A DNA stretch of 59,525 nucleotides from JACMMS01 sp043772865 (lineage in GTDB: Bacteria > Pseudomonadota > Gammaproteobacteria > Burkholderiales > Methylophilaceae). Location: the NCBI GenBank assembly GCA_043772865.1, contig JAYVFU010000010.1, positions 1 through 59,525 on the forward strand. Direction: 5' to 3'. The notes under the pieces are model-generated. The model was not told where the DNA came from. It worked only from the letters and a program-made list of their open reading frames with translations, and made no database searches. A program made the translations under genes and the position numbers. Of the stretch, positions 33,499 to 43,074 are shown piece by piece (positions within the stretch are counted from its first letter, which is position 1; each line of letters begins with the position of its first letter).

Positions 33499-34385
33499 GC
33501 TATTTTTGTACCTGTAAGCAAGACCCAAGCATCTTTATAGATTGGTGCGTTCATCACAAACCACTCCCCATAAATAGCCAATAGTTGTTCTACTTGTTCA
33601 GCGAGTATGCCTGATAAAGCAATTTTTCCAGTAGTTTTACAAGCACCAGCAAGAGCCGGTGCCAGCACCATCAGTGCGCTAGAAAGTATATTGGCCACCA
33701 CAATATCTGCAAGCTGCGTTTTGTAGGCGTTTGCCATATAAAACTGTGCATCAACATGATTTTGCTCAGCGTTGAAAATGCTCGCCTGTATTGCTTGATG
33801 GTCTATATCTACACCAACTACTTGTTTTGCACCTAGCTTTTTTGCGGCAATCGCTAAAATTCCAGAGCCACATCCATAATCGAGTACCGTTTCTGTATGC
33901 TTTACATGTTGTGTGAGCCAATCTAAACAAAGGTGAGTCGTTGGATGGCTACCTGTTCCAAATGCCAAACCAGGGTCTAAAATAATATTAATTGCATCGG
34001 GATTTGGCGCGGCGTGCCATGTAGGTACTATCCATAAATTATCTTGAATGCGAATGGGTTCAAACTGCGATTGTGTAGCGCGTACCCAATCCTGTTCTGC
34101 TATATGTTCAGTTTTATATAGCAGGTTATTTAGTTGAGTTGCAGTTTCTAATTGACTGATGATAGCAACAACATCAATTGATTCATCAAACAAGGCGCTA
34201 ACGATATTCTGTTGCCAAATACCTGGTGGCGAGTCACCAGGTTCACCAAAAATCGGCTGCTCATCTAGCGTATCGGCGTTGGCATCTTCAATAATCGCAG
34301 ATAAAGCACCCAGCTCCATCAAGGTATCACTAATAAGTTCAGCTGTATTGTCTTTAGCCTCAATGTTGAGTGAAACCCATGCCAT
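33495..34385 (-). CDS. prmA: Ribosomal protein L11 methyltransferase PrmA
   Basis: Trimethylates ribosomal protein L11. 296 residues, usual length. The N-terminal substrate-recognition domain is followed by the SAM fold with FGTGSHPTTHLCLDWL (family signature) and LDYGCGSGILAIAAKKLGA, then DIVVANILSSALMVL for the catalytic motif. Lies 58 bases after accC and overlaps the DUF3426 gene by four bases. Confidence 0.97.
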   Translation of the reverse strand: MAWVSLNIEAKDNTAELISDTLMELGALSAIIEDANADTLDEQPIFGEPGDSPPGIWQQNIVSALFDESIDVVAIISQLETATQLNNLLYKTEHIAEQDWVRATQSQFEPIRIQDNLWIVPTWHAAPNPDAINIILDPGLAFGTGSHPTTHLCLDWLTQHVKHTETVLDYGCGSGILAIAAKKLGAKQVVGVDIDHQAIQASIFNAEQNHVDAQFYMANAYKTQLADIVVANILSSALMVLAPALAGACKTTGKIALSGILAEQVEQLLAIYGEWFVMNAPIYKDAWVLLTGTKIA

Positions 34386-34443
34386 AACTTGATTACTTTC
34401 TTTAACTCATTCACGCTATACCGCATGATTTTAATTTTTAAAC

Positions 34444-35799
34444 CTATTTGCCGTAGATGCCGAGTTTTTGTTCTAAATAATGGATACTTGTACCGCCAAT
34501 ATGAAAAGCCGCATCTGCCATTAAATCACGATGCAAAGGAATATTGGTTTTAATGCCTTCTACCACCATTTCTGATAACGCTATTTGCATACGCGCAATG
34601 GCTTGTTCACGTGTATCGCCATAAGTAATGAGCTTGCCTATCATCGAATCATAATGTGGCGGCACGGTGTAACCAGCGTAAGCATGGGTATCTATTCGCA
34701 CACCTGGCCCACCAGGCATATGGAATGTTGATAACTTACCTGGAGAGGGCACAAATGTATAAGGGTCTTCTGCATTAATGCGGCACTCAATCGCATGCCC
34801 ACGCAACATGACATCTTTTTGTCGCATGGTGAGTTTTTCACCCGCCGCAACTTTAATTTGCTGTTGTACAAGATCAATGCCTGTAATCATCTCGGTCACG
34901 GTATGCTCAACTTGTAAACGCGTGTTCATTTCAATAAAGTAAAACTCATTGTTTTCAAATAAGAACTCAAATGTACCTACACCACGGTAATTAATGCGGC
35001 GGCAGGCTTCAGCACAACGTTCGCCGATTTTGTCGCGTAATCTTGGATTTAATAAAGGTGCAGGGGCTTCCTCTAGCACTTTTTGGTGACGGCGCTGCAT
35101 AGAACAATCTCGTTCACCTAAATAAATCGCATTTTTAAATTGATCAGCTAATACTTGAATTTCAATATGTCGTGGTTTTTCTAAGTATTTTTCCATGTAT
35201 ACAACAGGGTTGTTAAACGCCGCTTGTGCTTCGGCCTTGGTCATGGCGACAGCATTGATAAGTGCGGCCTCTGTGTGCACTACACGCATACCACGACCGC
35301 CGCCACCGCCAGCTGCTTTAATAATGACTGGATAGCCTACTTGTTTAGCAGTGCGGATAATTTCTTTTGGATCGTCTGGTAATGCGCCTTCTGAGCCAGG
35401 CACACAAGGCACGCCGGCTTTTTTCATTGCATCTTTTGCGGATACTTTATCGCCCATTAAGCGAATGGTTTCTGGACGTGGTCCAATAAATACAAAACCA
35501 CTTTGTTCTACACGCTCAGCAAAATCTGCGTTTTCGGATAAAAAACCATAGCCTGGGTGAATCGCTTGTGCATCTGTCACCTCAGCGGCGCTGATCACTG
35601 CTGGCACGCTCAAATAGCTTTGATTAGAAGGTGCAGGGCCAATACAAACAGATTCATCTGCTAATTTTACATATTTTGCTTCACGGTCAACTTCTGAGTG
35701 AACTGCAACCGTTTTAATGCCTAATTCACGGCAAGCGCGCTGCACGCGTAGCGCGATTTCACCGCGGTTAGCGATTAATATTTTGTCAAACATTGCCAT
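34444..35799 (-). CDS. accC: Acetyl-CoA carboxylase, biotin carboxylase subunit
   Basis: Carboxylates biotin on AccB using ATP and bicarbonate, the first step of fatty acid synthesis. 451 residues: ATP-grasp fold with KAAGGGGGRGMRVV, the conserved EKYLEKPRHIEIQVLAD, and IEMNTRLQVEHTVTEM in the catalytic region. The annotated ATG gives MAMFDKILIANRGEIA; the ATG two codons later matches most homologues and is equally possible. Cotranscribed with accB, 42 bases upstream. Confidence 0.98.
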   Translation of the reverse strand: MAMFDKILIANRGEIALRVQRACRELGIKTVAVHSEVDREAKYVKLADESVCIGPAPSNQSYLSVPAVISAAEVTDAQAIHPGYGFLSENADFAERVEQSGFVFIGPRPETIRLMGDKVSAKDAMKKAGVPCVPGSEGALPDDPKEIIRTAKQVGYPVIIKAAGGGGGRGMRVVHTEAALINAVAMTKAEAQAAFNNPVVYMEKYLEKPRHIEIQVLADQFKNAIYLGERDCSMQRRHQKVLEEAPAPLLNPRLRDKIGERCAEACRRINYRGVGTFEFLFENNEFYFIEMNTRLQVEHTVTEMITGIDLVQQQIKVAAGEKLTMRQKDVMLRGHAIECRINAEDPYTFVPSPGKLSTFHMPGGPGVRIDTHAYAGYTVPPHYDSMIGKLITYGDTREQAIARMQIALSEMVVEGIKTNIPLHRDLMADAAFHIGGTSIHYLEQKLGIYGK

Positions 35800-35841
35800 T
35801 TAATCATCCATTTCTAATCGCTGAAAATTGTTAGCTACACA

Positions 35842-36291
35842 TTAGCCAATAATAAATAAAGGCTCGCCATATTCAACGGGCTGGCCATTTTCAACTAGGA
35901 TTTTTTTTATGACACCAGCAAAATCTGATTCAATTTCATTCAGCAATTTCATCGCTTCAATAATGCAAATCGTTTCACCTACACCCACGCTACTACCCAC
36001 ATCTACAAAGGCTTTAGCTTCTGGCGATGATGAGCGATAGAATGTACCCACCATAGGTGATTTCACTACATGACCTTCAATTTCAATTGGGGTTTCTACC
36101 GCAGCCACTACAGGTGCAGCGGCTATCGCAACTGCTTGAGGTGCCGCTGCATAATGCATTACTGGCGTTGCGTGTTGCGGCATCATGCTACGGCTAATGC
36201 GTACTTTTTCTTCGCCTTCTGTCAGTTCTAATTCAGAAATACCAGATTCTTCGACTAAATCGATGAGTTTTTTTAGTTTACGTAAATCCAT
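35842..36291 (-). CDS. accB: Acetyl-CoA carboxylase biotin carboxyl carrier protein
   Basis: Carries biotin between AccC and the carboxyltransferase. 149 residues: N-terminal helical segment (1-30), an Ala/Pro/Val-rich flexible linker (about 45-68), and the biotinyl domain with the target lysine in IEAMKLLNEIE and the thumb segment EVEG-like region replaced by the standard SSPEAKAFVDVG. Start ATG with the Shine-Dalgarno AGGAG. Between aroQ and accC. Confidence 0.98.
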   Translation of the reverse strand: MDLRKLKKLIDLVEESGISELELTEGEEKVRISRSMMPQHATPVMHYAAAPQAVAIAAAPVVAAVETPIEIEGHVVKSPMVGTFYRSSSPEAKAFVDVGSSVGVGETICIIEAMKLLNEIESDFAGVIKKILVENGQPVEYGEPLFIIG

Positions 36292-36393
36292 GTGATGTCT
36301 CCTAAAGCTATGATTTTTATATATTAGAAATTATGTATTGCAGCTTATCTGTAATGTATTTTTTTGTATTTAAAGTTGGAAGTTAAAGCAGTG

Positions 36394-36867
36394 TTATTCA
36401 AAACTTGATTTATTAATCACATAATCTAGTGCTGCTACATAGCCTTGCGCGCCTAAACCGCTAATAACGCCTATTGCAATATCAGTAAAGTATGAGTGAT
36501 GTCTAAACGCCTCGCGTGCGTAAACGTTAGAAAGATGCACTTCGATAAACGGCACTTTAACAGCGGATAGCGCATCACGCATTGCAATGGATGTATGCGT
36601 AAAAGCTGCTGGATTAATAATGACATAATCGACGGAGTTAGTCGCTAATGACTGTATTTTAGCAACTAGTTCTGCTTCAGCATTACTCTGATAGGTTTCT
36701 AGTGTAATGCCTGCGGTTTTGGCTTTTGTAGCCAAACTTTCATTAATGCTTGTCAACGTTGTATTGCCATAATGCTCAGGCTCGCGTAAACCCAATAAAT
36801 TGAGGTTTGGACCATGCAACACCAATACAGATTTGGTTTTAGTGCTCTCTATTACAGCATTAGTCAT
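36394..36867 (-). CDS. aroQ: 3-dehydroquinate dehydratase type II
   Basis: Third step of the shikimate pathway, dehydration of 3-dehydroquinate. 157 residues. The catalytic tyrosine lies on the loop after GPNLNLLGLREPEHYG, and the catalytic His and Arg in NPAAFTHTSIAMRDAL and VHLSNVYAREAFRHHS. About 12 residues longer than most at the N-terminus, which may mean that the true start is inside; an ATG further in is not seen. Precedes accB, a conserved neighbour in betaproteobacteria. Confidence 0.97.
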   Translation of the reverse strand: MTNAVIESTKTKSVLVLHGPNLNLLGLREPEHYGNTTLTSINESLATKAKTAGITLETYQSNAEAELVAKIQSLATNSVDYVIINPAAFTHTSIAMRDALSAVKVPFIEVHLSNVYAREAFRHHSYFTDIAIGVISGLGAQGYVAALDYVINKSSFE

Positions 36868-37105
36868 GACAAATAACCTGCCAATAATTTGGCATTTTTA
36901 TGGTATTTTTTAGTAAATTTGGTGATTTGTATTGCAGGTGGCTAAAATTCATAAACTGAAGTTTGCCGAAATTAAGCGGTTTTGTCTAGCGGTATAAGTG
37001 TAATTAAGCGAAATTGGTCTGTAAAGGAATGGTATAAGTTAGTAGTTAAGTCTCCTAAACTAAGCTTTTAAAAAGGTAAGAAAAGATCAATAGAACATTG
37101 CTGTT

Positions 37106-37669
37106 TTATAGCAATTTAGCTAGGGTTTCTTCTAACAGTGGTTTAGTCACACGACCAAAATAGGTTTTAGCAACAGTGCCATCTGGTTTAATAACCAGCG
37201 TAAAAGGCAATACACCTTTATCATTTCCTAAGCCAGCTGCAAGCCCCATGCCTTCTACTTCTGCTGCAAGCAGTGGGTAGCTTACTTTAATGGCACCTGC
37301 TTTTGTATCGTTTACAAAAGCTTTTACGGCATCCATTTCATCAATCGCAATGCCAATCACGACCACATTGCGGTTTTGAAACTTTGTGTTTAATGCAGAT
37401 AATTCGGGCATTTCTTCACGACAGGGTGGGCACCAAGTCGCCCAAAAATTCAGCACAATTATTTTACCTTGCCATTGTTTAAGTGCTTGAGTTTTGCCAT
37501 TAGGATCAGGTATTTTCGCAGCAAATAAAGCTTGAGTAGAAAGCGCGCTGGTTTGACTAGTTGATGTAGAGCTATTTAAGTTAGGCTTAATAAGCCAATA
37601 GAAAATGGCAAAGCCCAGCACTGCAATAATCATCAAGTAAATAATGGTAGCGCGTATATTTTTTAGCAT
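37106..37669 (-). CDS. Membrane-anchored TlpA/ResA-like thioredoxin
   Basis: Periplasmic thiol-disulphide oxidoreductase. 187 residues: N-terminal membrane anchor (about 9-28), then a thioredoxin fold with active site WATWCPPCREEMPEL, and cis-Pro in KGVLPFTLVI. It follows dsbD by nine bases and so probably receives electrons from DsbD for cytochrome c maturation or general reduction. The exact substrate cannot be told from sequence. Confidence 0.92.
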   Translation of the reverse strand: MLKNIRATIIYLMIIAVLGFAIFYWLIKPNLNSSTSTSQTSALSTQALFAAKIPDPNGKTQALKQWQGKIIVLNFWATWCPPCREEMPELSALNTKFQNRNVVVIGIAIDEMDAVKAFVNDTKAGAIKVSYPLLAAEVEGMGLAAGLGNDKGVLPFTLVIKPDGTVAKTYFGRVTKPLLEETLAKLL

Positions 37670-37678
37670 GTTGTGGCT

Positions 37679-39364
37679 TTACTTGAGTTGCTTAGTAGTT
37701 AATAAGAATTTTTCAGCATTTTGAAAGCCAATCACTTTTAAGTTTTTTAATTCTTGTCCTTGCTTATCAAAAAACAAGATGCCTGGTGGCCCATATAAGC
37801 CAAAGCGTTTTAGTAAAGCTTTATCATCGTTTGAATTAGCTGTTACATCCGCTTGCAAAACAACAGTATTTTTAAGCGATTGTTGCACTTCACTGTTGCT
37901 AAATGTGAGTTTTTCCATTTCTTTACAGGCCACACACCAGTCTGCATAAAAATCTAGCATGACAGATTTACCGCGGGAATTAGCAATATGTACATCTAAA
38001 TCTGCAACATTTTTTATGCGCGTAAATTGCAATGCAGTTGTCTGCTGGTGACCAATCAGCTTAGCAAAGAACGGTGTGGCAATTGGCGAGATTATATAAA
38101 CTGCCATGGCTAACATCAGCACGCCAAATAAGTTGCGTACTGCATTCATCCATTTGCCCGTTTTAGGCAGTAACGTACCAGCCGATGCCCCTATTAACAG
38201 TAAAGGTATGCCCATACCAATAGCAAGTGCGAATAAGGCAAAACCACCCAGCACGACATTATGCGTTTGGCTAATGTAGATCAAAGCACCTGCTAGTGGT
38301 GCGGCTATACAGGGGCTAACAATGAGTGCAGATAAAGCGCCCATAACAAACACACCTAAAAACTGCCCACCTTTTAAGCGGCTACTGGCATTTAATATGC
38401 GGCTTTCAATGGCATGTGGCAATTTAAGTTCGTAAAAACCAAACATAGAAAATGCAAGTAACACAAAAACAACAGCGCTAGCACTAAGTACCCAAGGATT
38501 TTGTAGTGAATTACTAATTAAATTTCCTGTTAAGCCTGCAGCTATGCCCGCAAGTGTGTAGCTTAGCGCCATGCCCGATACATAAGCGACTGATAGACCG
38601 AAGCTGTGTAGTTTACTTGTTGGTTTATCGCCAGCGGATTTTTTGCTACCAATAATAATGCTCGATAAAATTGGAATCATCGGCAATACACAAGGGGTAA
38701 GTGATAGCAACAAACCCGCACCAAAAAACACCGTGACTATAAGCCCAATATTGCCAGATTTAAGTACGGAGTTAGTTTTGTCGTCGTTATTGCCAGTTGC
38801 AGAGCTTGCAATTGCAGATGTGCCAGTTGGTAAATCTATACTATTCACTTTGTTAATAGGCGCATAACATAAGCCTTTTTCGCTACAACCTTGATAACCT
38901 GCATTCATATTAACAGTGTTGCCAGTTACTTTATCTAACTTGATGGTGGCAATAAAATCATGGTGGTACACTTCCATTTTGCCAAAATTTGGGTCGTCTT
39001 TTATTTCGCCTTTTGGTAGATTAATTTCTGTAATGCTGGCATCTTTAGTGCTAAATTTAATGCGGTCATGATACAAATAGTAGGTGGGCACTACCGTAAA
39101 TTTAGCTTGCAAAGTGTTTGCATCAACGGCGGTTATGTTGACCTTAAATGCTTGATCGGGCGGCAAAAAATCATCTTCAGCGTTTGCTGAGCTGTTATTC
39201 TCGCTAAATGGGTTTGCTGCAAATGCAGTGGGTGTATTAAGCAAACTTACGCAAAACAAAATACTATACAAAAGCGTAGCAAATAATTTTTTAACATCAT
39301 TAAAAGATGATTTCAAGGTCGATTTTTCCTGTAAGTTGGTGCTTTGGACTTTTATTTTTGGCAT
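37679..39364 (-). CDS. dsbD: Thiol:disulphide interchange protein DsbD
   Basis: Brings reducing power across the inner membrane to periplasmic thioredoxins. From ATG 39362-39364 it has 561 residues; a TTG 39 bases upstream is in frame but unlikely. Signal sequence near residues 27-50 (LFATLLYSILFCVSLL), alpha domain with the pair in GYQGCSEKGLCYAPI, membrane beta domain with LTPCVLPMIPI and SPCIAAPL, and the thioredoxin-like gamma domain with DWCVACKEMEK. The whole protein is intact. Divergent from fxsA. Confidence 0.95.
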   Translation of the reverse strand: MPKIKVQSTNLQEKSTLKSSFNDVKKLFATLLYSILFCVSLLNTPTAFAANPFSENNSSANAEDDFLPPDQAFKVNITAVDANTLQAKFTVVPTYYLYHDRIKFSTKDASITEINLPKGEIKDDPNFGKMEVYHHDFIATIKLDKVTGNTVNMNAGYQGCSEKGLCYAPINKVNSIDLPTGTSAIASSATGNNDDKTNSVLKSGNIGLIVTVFFGAGLLLSLTPCVLPMIPILSSIIIGSKKSAGDKPTSKLHSFGLSVAYVSGMALSYTLAGIAAGLTGNLISNSLQNPWVLSASAVVFVLLAFSMFGFYELKLPHAIESRILNASSRLKGGQFLGVFVMGALSALIVSPCIAAPLAGALIYISQTHNVVLGGFALFALAIGMGIPLLLIGASAGTLLPKTGKWMNAVRNLFGVLMLAMAVYIISPIATPFFAKLIGHQQTTALQFTRIKNVADLDVHIANSRGKSVMLDFYADWCVACKEMEKLTFSNSEVQQSLKNTVVLQADVTANSNDDKALLKRFGLYGPPGILFFDKQGQELKNLKVIGFQNAEKFLLTTKQLK

Positions 39365-39493
39365 TGTAATGTTGGTATTGTAATTTTGCGCATCAGTCAC
39401 CAACTTATATTGAACGTTATATTTTTAAGAAGTTCTAGAATGACTCTTGCCATATGCGTATAACGTTGATGGCAGTTTAGTCGAAAGTACACA

Positions 39494-39988
39494 ATGCGTT
39501 TTTTAATAGGTTTAATTTTACTCGCTTTTCCAGTTGCAGAGATATGGCTGCTCCTTGAGTTAGCGCATCGTTATGGTTGGTGGCTATTACTTTATTTAGT
39601 CGTAGTTGGATTTCTAGGCTTACAACTGATTCGTGAAGAGAAATTGCTCATTAGTGGTCGCATGATGCAAGCGCTAGCTTCTGGCGGCAACCCAATCAAA
39701 GCGTTGGTAGGCAGTGCTCGTAATTTTGTTGTTGGTGTTTTGCTGATTATTCCAGGAGTCATCACTGATGTAATTGCTGTAGTTTTGCTACTGATACCTG
39801 TTGAAAAAATCAAATCCCCGCTTAAGTCTCCATTTAATCAAAATAGCCAAGAAAATGTAAGTTATGGGGCTAATGAACAGACTAACTATAATTCCAGCTA
39901 TAAAGATGCTGATTTTAAAAATAGTCCTAAAAAAGCCGCTAACGATGACATCATTGAAGGTGAGTTTACCGAAATAAAAGATGAGTAA
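39494..39988 (+). CDS. fxsA: FxsA family membrane protein
   Basis: Inner-membrane protein; in E. coli its overproduction blocks F-exclusion of phage T7 by PifA, and its normal role is unclear. 164 residues with two to three membrane helices (about 2-22, 26-44, 70-97), the family core EIWLLLELAHRYGWWLLL and GLQLIREE, and a hydrophilic Asn/Lys/Glu-rich tail from residue 110. Short gap of 36 bases to the next gene, so cotranscription is plausible. Not adjacent to groES as in many bacteria. Confidence 0.92.
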   Translation: MRFLIGLILLAFPVAEIWLLLELAHRYGWWLLLYLVVVGFLGLQLIREEKLLISGRMMQALASGGNPIKALVGSARNFVVGVLLIIPGVITDVIAVVLLLIPVEKIKSPLKSPFNQNSQENVSYGANEQTNYNSSYKDADFKNSPKKAANDDIIEGEFTEIKDE

Positions 39989-40024
39989 ATATTAGTAAAA
40001 AGCTTAATGTATAGAAAGTAATAT

Positions 40025-41074
40025 ATGAGTCATGGCGTTAATAGTGTAGTCAATGTACAGCCTAGTGATCACACCTTTGAGGTGCGTCCTAGCCAAACCG
40101 TATTAGAGGCCGCCATAGAAGCAGGCATTAATCTACCATACGGTTGCCGTAATGGTGCGTGTGGCTCTTGTAAAGGCAAAGTTTTACAAGGCACCGTTGT
40201 ACACGATGATTATCAAGCTAGTGCCATGAGTGATGCTGAGTTGGCAACAGGCAGCGCTTTATTTTGTTGTGCAAGACCGATGAGCGATCTAACCATTGAG
40301 TGCCGCGAAGTAGGCGGACTTAACGGCATCAAGCCACGTATTTTGCCAGCGCGGGTGCAATTGATGGAAAGGCTCACAACTGATGTAATGGCCTTGCACC
40401 TTAAATTACCCAGTACCGAAAAACTACAGTTTTTAGCAGGTCAATATATTGAGTTTTTGTTGAAAGACGGTAAACGCCGCGCATTTTCACTGGCTAATGC
40501 GCCACATGATGATGACACTTTGCAATTACACATACGCGCTGTTGCCAATGGCGAATTTACGCAATATGTGTTTAACGATTTAAAAGAAAAAGCCATCATG
40601 CGTATAGAAGCGCCTTTTGGCAGTTTTTATCTGCGCGAAGATTCAAAAAAGCCAATTATTTTTGTAGTGGGCGGCACAGGTTTTGCGCCAGTTAAAGGCA
40701 TGATTGAACATATGCTATATAACAATATTCATCGCGAAGTGATTTTGTACCGTGGTGGACGGACCGCAAATGATTTATACATGAACGAGCTATGCGAAAA
40801 ATGGGCAGAAATGATGCCAAATATTTGCTATGTACCAGTAGTCAATCAGCCAGATACCGCTTGGCAAGGCCGCACAGGGCTAGTGCATCAGGCAGTCCTA
40901 AATGATGTTGCAGACTTATCAGCGTATCAAGTTTATGCTTGTGGCGCACCAGGTATGGTGGATATTGTACATCAAACTTTTGTAGCACAAGGCTTACCAG
41001 CCGATGAGTTTTTCTCTGATGCGTTTACATTTGCGCATCCAACGCCAAATCTTCAGCCATCAGTTAATGTTTAA
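40025..41074 (+). CDS. 2Fe-2S/FAD/NAD(P)H oxidoreductase (CDP-6-deoxy-L-threo-D-glycero-4-hexulose-3-dehydrase-reductase-like)
   Basis: Soluble electron-transfer flavoprotein. 349 residues: plant-type ferredoxin domain with ligands C41, C46, C49 (CRNGACGSC) and a fourth Cys near 81-82 (LFCCARP), an FAD-binding barrel with RAFSLANAP, and an NAD(P)-binding domain with VVGGTGFAPVKGM. The architecture is that of phenol/toluene-type reductases and of the betaproteobacterial proteins annotated as CDP-6-deoxy-delta-3,4-glucoseen reductase, whose real partner is usually unknown. No oxygenase or sugar gene lies beside it. Confidence 0.85.
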   Translation: MSHGVNSVVNVQPSDHTFEVRPSQTVLEAAIEAGINLPYGCRNGACGSCKGKVLQGTVVHDDYQASAMSDAELATGSALFCCARPMSDLTIECREVGGLNGIKPRILPARVQLMERLTTDVMALHLKLPSTEKLQFLAGQYIEFLLKDGKRRAFSLANAPHDDDTLQLHIRAVANGEFTQYVFNDLKEKAIMRIEAPFGSFYLREDSKKPIIFVVGGTGFAPVKGMIEHMLYNNIHREVILYRGGRTANDLYMNELCEKWAEMMPNICYVPVVNQPDTAWQGRTGLVHQAVLNDVADLSAYQVYACGAPGMVDIVHQTFVAQGLPADEFFSDAFTFAHPTPNLQPSVNV

Positions 41075-41090
41075 ATCGTTGTAATTCATA

Positions 41091-41126
41091 CTTTCGTCAT
41101 TACAGCGTAGGCGGGAATGACGAAAG
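41091..41126. repeat. Inverted repeat between two convergent genes, REP-like
   Basis: Arms CTTTCGTCATT and AATGACGAAAG are perfect complements with a 14-base centre containing GCGTAGGCGGG. The right half resembles the widespread GGCGGGAATGAC intergenic repeat of proteobacteria. It may also end both transcripts. Confidence 0.65.
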
Positions 41127-41165
41127 TAAAGTTTTTTGAACGAGGGCGCATTAGTCCAAAGACTT

Positions 41166-41948
41166 CTATTTAAGCGCATCTATTAGTAACTCCAACATCG
41201 CTACATCACCCCCCGTTACCGCAACTCGAACTTGTAAACCTAAACTAAGTGCAGGTTCTGCAACGCGCGCATGATTAACACAAATGATGATGTATTTTAA
41301 CCAATGTGCAGAGTCTGCCATTTCCAGCAAATAGCGCATGGCTTCAGAACTTGTAACTACAATGGCGTGCAATTGTTGGTTTTGCCATAAGCGCTCTAAT
41401 GCTAAACAATTGGTTTGCGGATTAGTGCGTTGGTAGCTTTCTGCAAATGTAACTTGTGCGCCACGCGCTTTAAGCGAATCGGCTAATAATTCACGCCCAC
41501 CCACCCCACGAAATAACATGATATTTTGACCATCGACTGCCTGCATTTCGGGTAGCGCAAGTAAGGATTCACTATCAAATCTGTCTTGCGGCGTAAGTAC
41601 TTGATTAACGCCAAACGTCATTAATTCTGTTGCTGTGACAGGACCAATGGCGGCAAATTTTAATTGCGGTAATTGGTGTATGTCGTTAAATTGCTCAATC
41701 ATGCGCGGCATAGCATTTTGTACGGCATTGGAGCTAATAAAGATTGCCCAGTCGAACCGACGTAGTGGAGCAATCGATAGGTTGAATGCGGTGTAATCAT
41801 CTAATTCGGTAATTTCAATGAGCGAAAAACTAATGGGTGTGCCGCCCTGAGCGGTAATGAGCGCATTAAGTTTTTGTGCTTGATCAACGGGGCGCGTTAC
41901 AGCAATGCCCTTGTTTGCCAGCGGTTTGATTAATTGTTGATGTGACAT
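41166..41948 (-). CDS. hemD: Uroporphyrinogen-III synthase
   Basis: Cyclises hydroxymethylbilane to uroporphyrinogen III in haem synthesis. 260 residues. The family is poorly conserved; support comes from GIAVTRPVDQAQKLNALI at the start, FISSNAVQNAMPRM, FAAIGPVTATEL, LFRGVGGRELLADSL and VTSSEAMRYLLEM, plus its position 23 bases after hemC. The hemX/hemY genes that often follow it are missing; the next gene is convergent. Confidence 0.93.
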   Translation of the reverse strand: MSHQQLIKPLANKGIAVTRPVDQAQKLNALITAQGGTPISFSLIEITELDDYTAFNLSIAPLRRFDWAIFISSNAVQNAMPRMIEQFNDIHQLPQLKFAAIGPVTATELMTFGVNQVLTPQDRFDSESLLALPEMQAVDGQNIMLFRGVGGRELLADSLKARGAQVTFAESYQRTNPQTNCLALERLWQNQQLHAIVVTSSEAMRYLLEMADSAHWLKYIIICVNHARVAEPALSLGLQVRVAVTGGDVAMLELLIDALK

Positions 41949-41971
41949 TTTAAATGCGCAAATGACTTAAT

Positions 41972-42919
41972 CTAATGAGGCAGAGCAGCCAAAATTGCAC
42001 CTGCGCCGATTGCCAACAATTTATCTGCTAATTGCTGGCCTAGTGTTTCAGCAGCATAGGCTGATCCAGTCACTGTTTCCCGCAACATTTGTTTGCCATC
42101 TATGCTGGCTACAAAGCCTGTAATGTTAATAATCCCTTCTTTTTTTGTTGCAAAAGCGCCTAATGGCACGGTGCAACTACCAGCTAAGGCACGGCTAAAG
42201 CCACGCTCAGCCTCAACGCATTGTTGTGTATCCAGGTGATTAAGTGGTGCAAGCACTTCAAGTAAATCGGTGCGACTGGCTTTTATTTCGATGCCTAATG
42301 CACCTTGCCCAACCGCAGGAATACTCAATTCTGGTGAAATAGTATCGCGAATACGTGCACTTAAACCTAAACGAATCAAGCCAGCTGCTGCTAGAATAAT
42401 CGCCGCATATTGACCTTCATCTAGTTTACGTAAACGCGTTTGTAAATTACCACGTAGAGACTCTATTTTCAAATGTGGTAAACGCCCTTGTAATTGGCTT
42501 TGGCGGCGCAGGCTAGACGTGCCTACAATGCTGCCATGTGGTAAATCTTCTAGTTTGGCAAAATCATTAGATACAAACGCATCACGTGGATCTTCTCGTT
42601 CACCTGTTGCCGCCATCGCAAAGCCATCAGGTAAATTCATGGGTACGTCTTTCATGCTATGAACGGCTAAATCAGCGCGGCCGTCTTCTAAAGCCATTTC
42701 TAGTTCTTTTACAAACAAACCTTTACCACCAACTTTAGCGAGTGGAATATCTAAAATTTGATCACCAGTGGTGGTCATGCCTAAAATTTGTACGTCGCAG
42801 TGTGGGTATAAAGTTTGTAAACGGCTTTGAATATGCTTTGCCTGCCACATGGCAAGTGCACTTTCACGTGAGGCAATGACAAGCTTTTGTGGTGGAGTAA
42901 ATACAGTTTTATTGTTCAT
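41972..42919 (-). CDS. hemC: Porphobilinogen deaminase
   Basis: Links four porphobilinogen units on a dipyrromethane cofactor. 315 residues. Cofactor-binding cysteine in LAGSCTVPLGAFA; ASRESALAMWQAKHI near the start; GTSSLRRQSQL and RGNLQTRLRKLDEGQYAAIILAAAG core motifs are intact, and HSMKDVP carries the catalytic region. Forms an operon with hemD and is divergent from the MscS-like gene. Confidence 0.97.
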   Translation of the reverse strand: MNNKTVFTPPQKLVIASRESALAMWQAKHIQSRLQTLYPHCDVQILGMTTTGDQILDIPLAKVGGKGLFVKELEMALEDGRADLAVHSMKDVPMNLPDGFAMAATGEREDPRDAFVSNDFAKLEDLPHGSIVGTSSLRRQSQLQGRLPHLKIESLRGNLQTRLRKLDEGQYAAIILAAAGLIRLGLSARIRDTISPELSIPAVGQGALGIEIKASRTDLLEVLAPLNHLDTQQCVEAERGFSRALAGSCTVPLGAFATKKEGIINITGFVASIDGKQMLRETVTGSAYAAETLGQQLADKLLAIGAGAILAALPH

Positions 42920-43074
42920 AAACTTAATTTTAACACACGCTTAAGTGTTACAAATAGTCGTCAATGCGCTAGAGTTTAAGTTAAATTGCTTGCTAATTAG
43001 TAGTAGAATTGTTGTTAGTAGCCGATTATTTCTTAGATTTAATCTCAAAATACAAAGATTTTTAGGAGAGTGAT

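Noticed and set aside
36868..37105. 238-base gap between aroQ and the TlpA-like gene, considered for a small RNA
   Set aside because: No tRNA-like, 6S-like or terminator-like structure could be recognised by eye.
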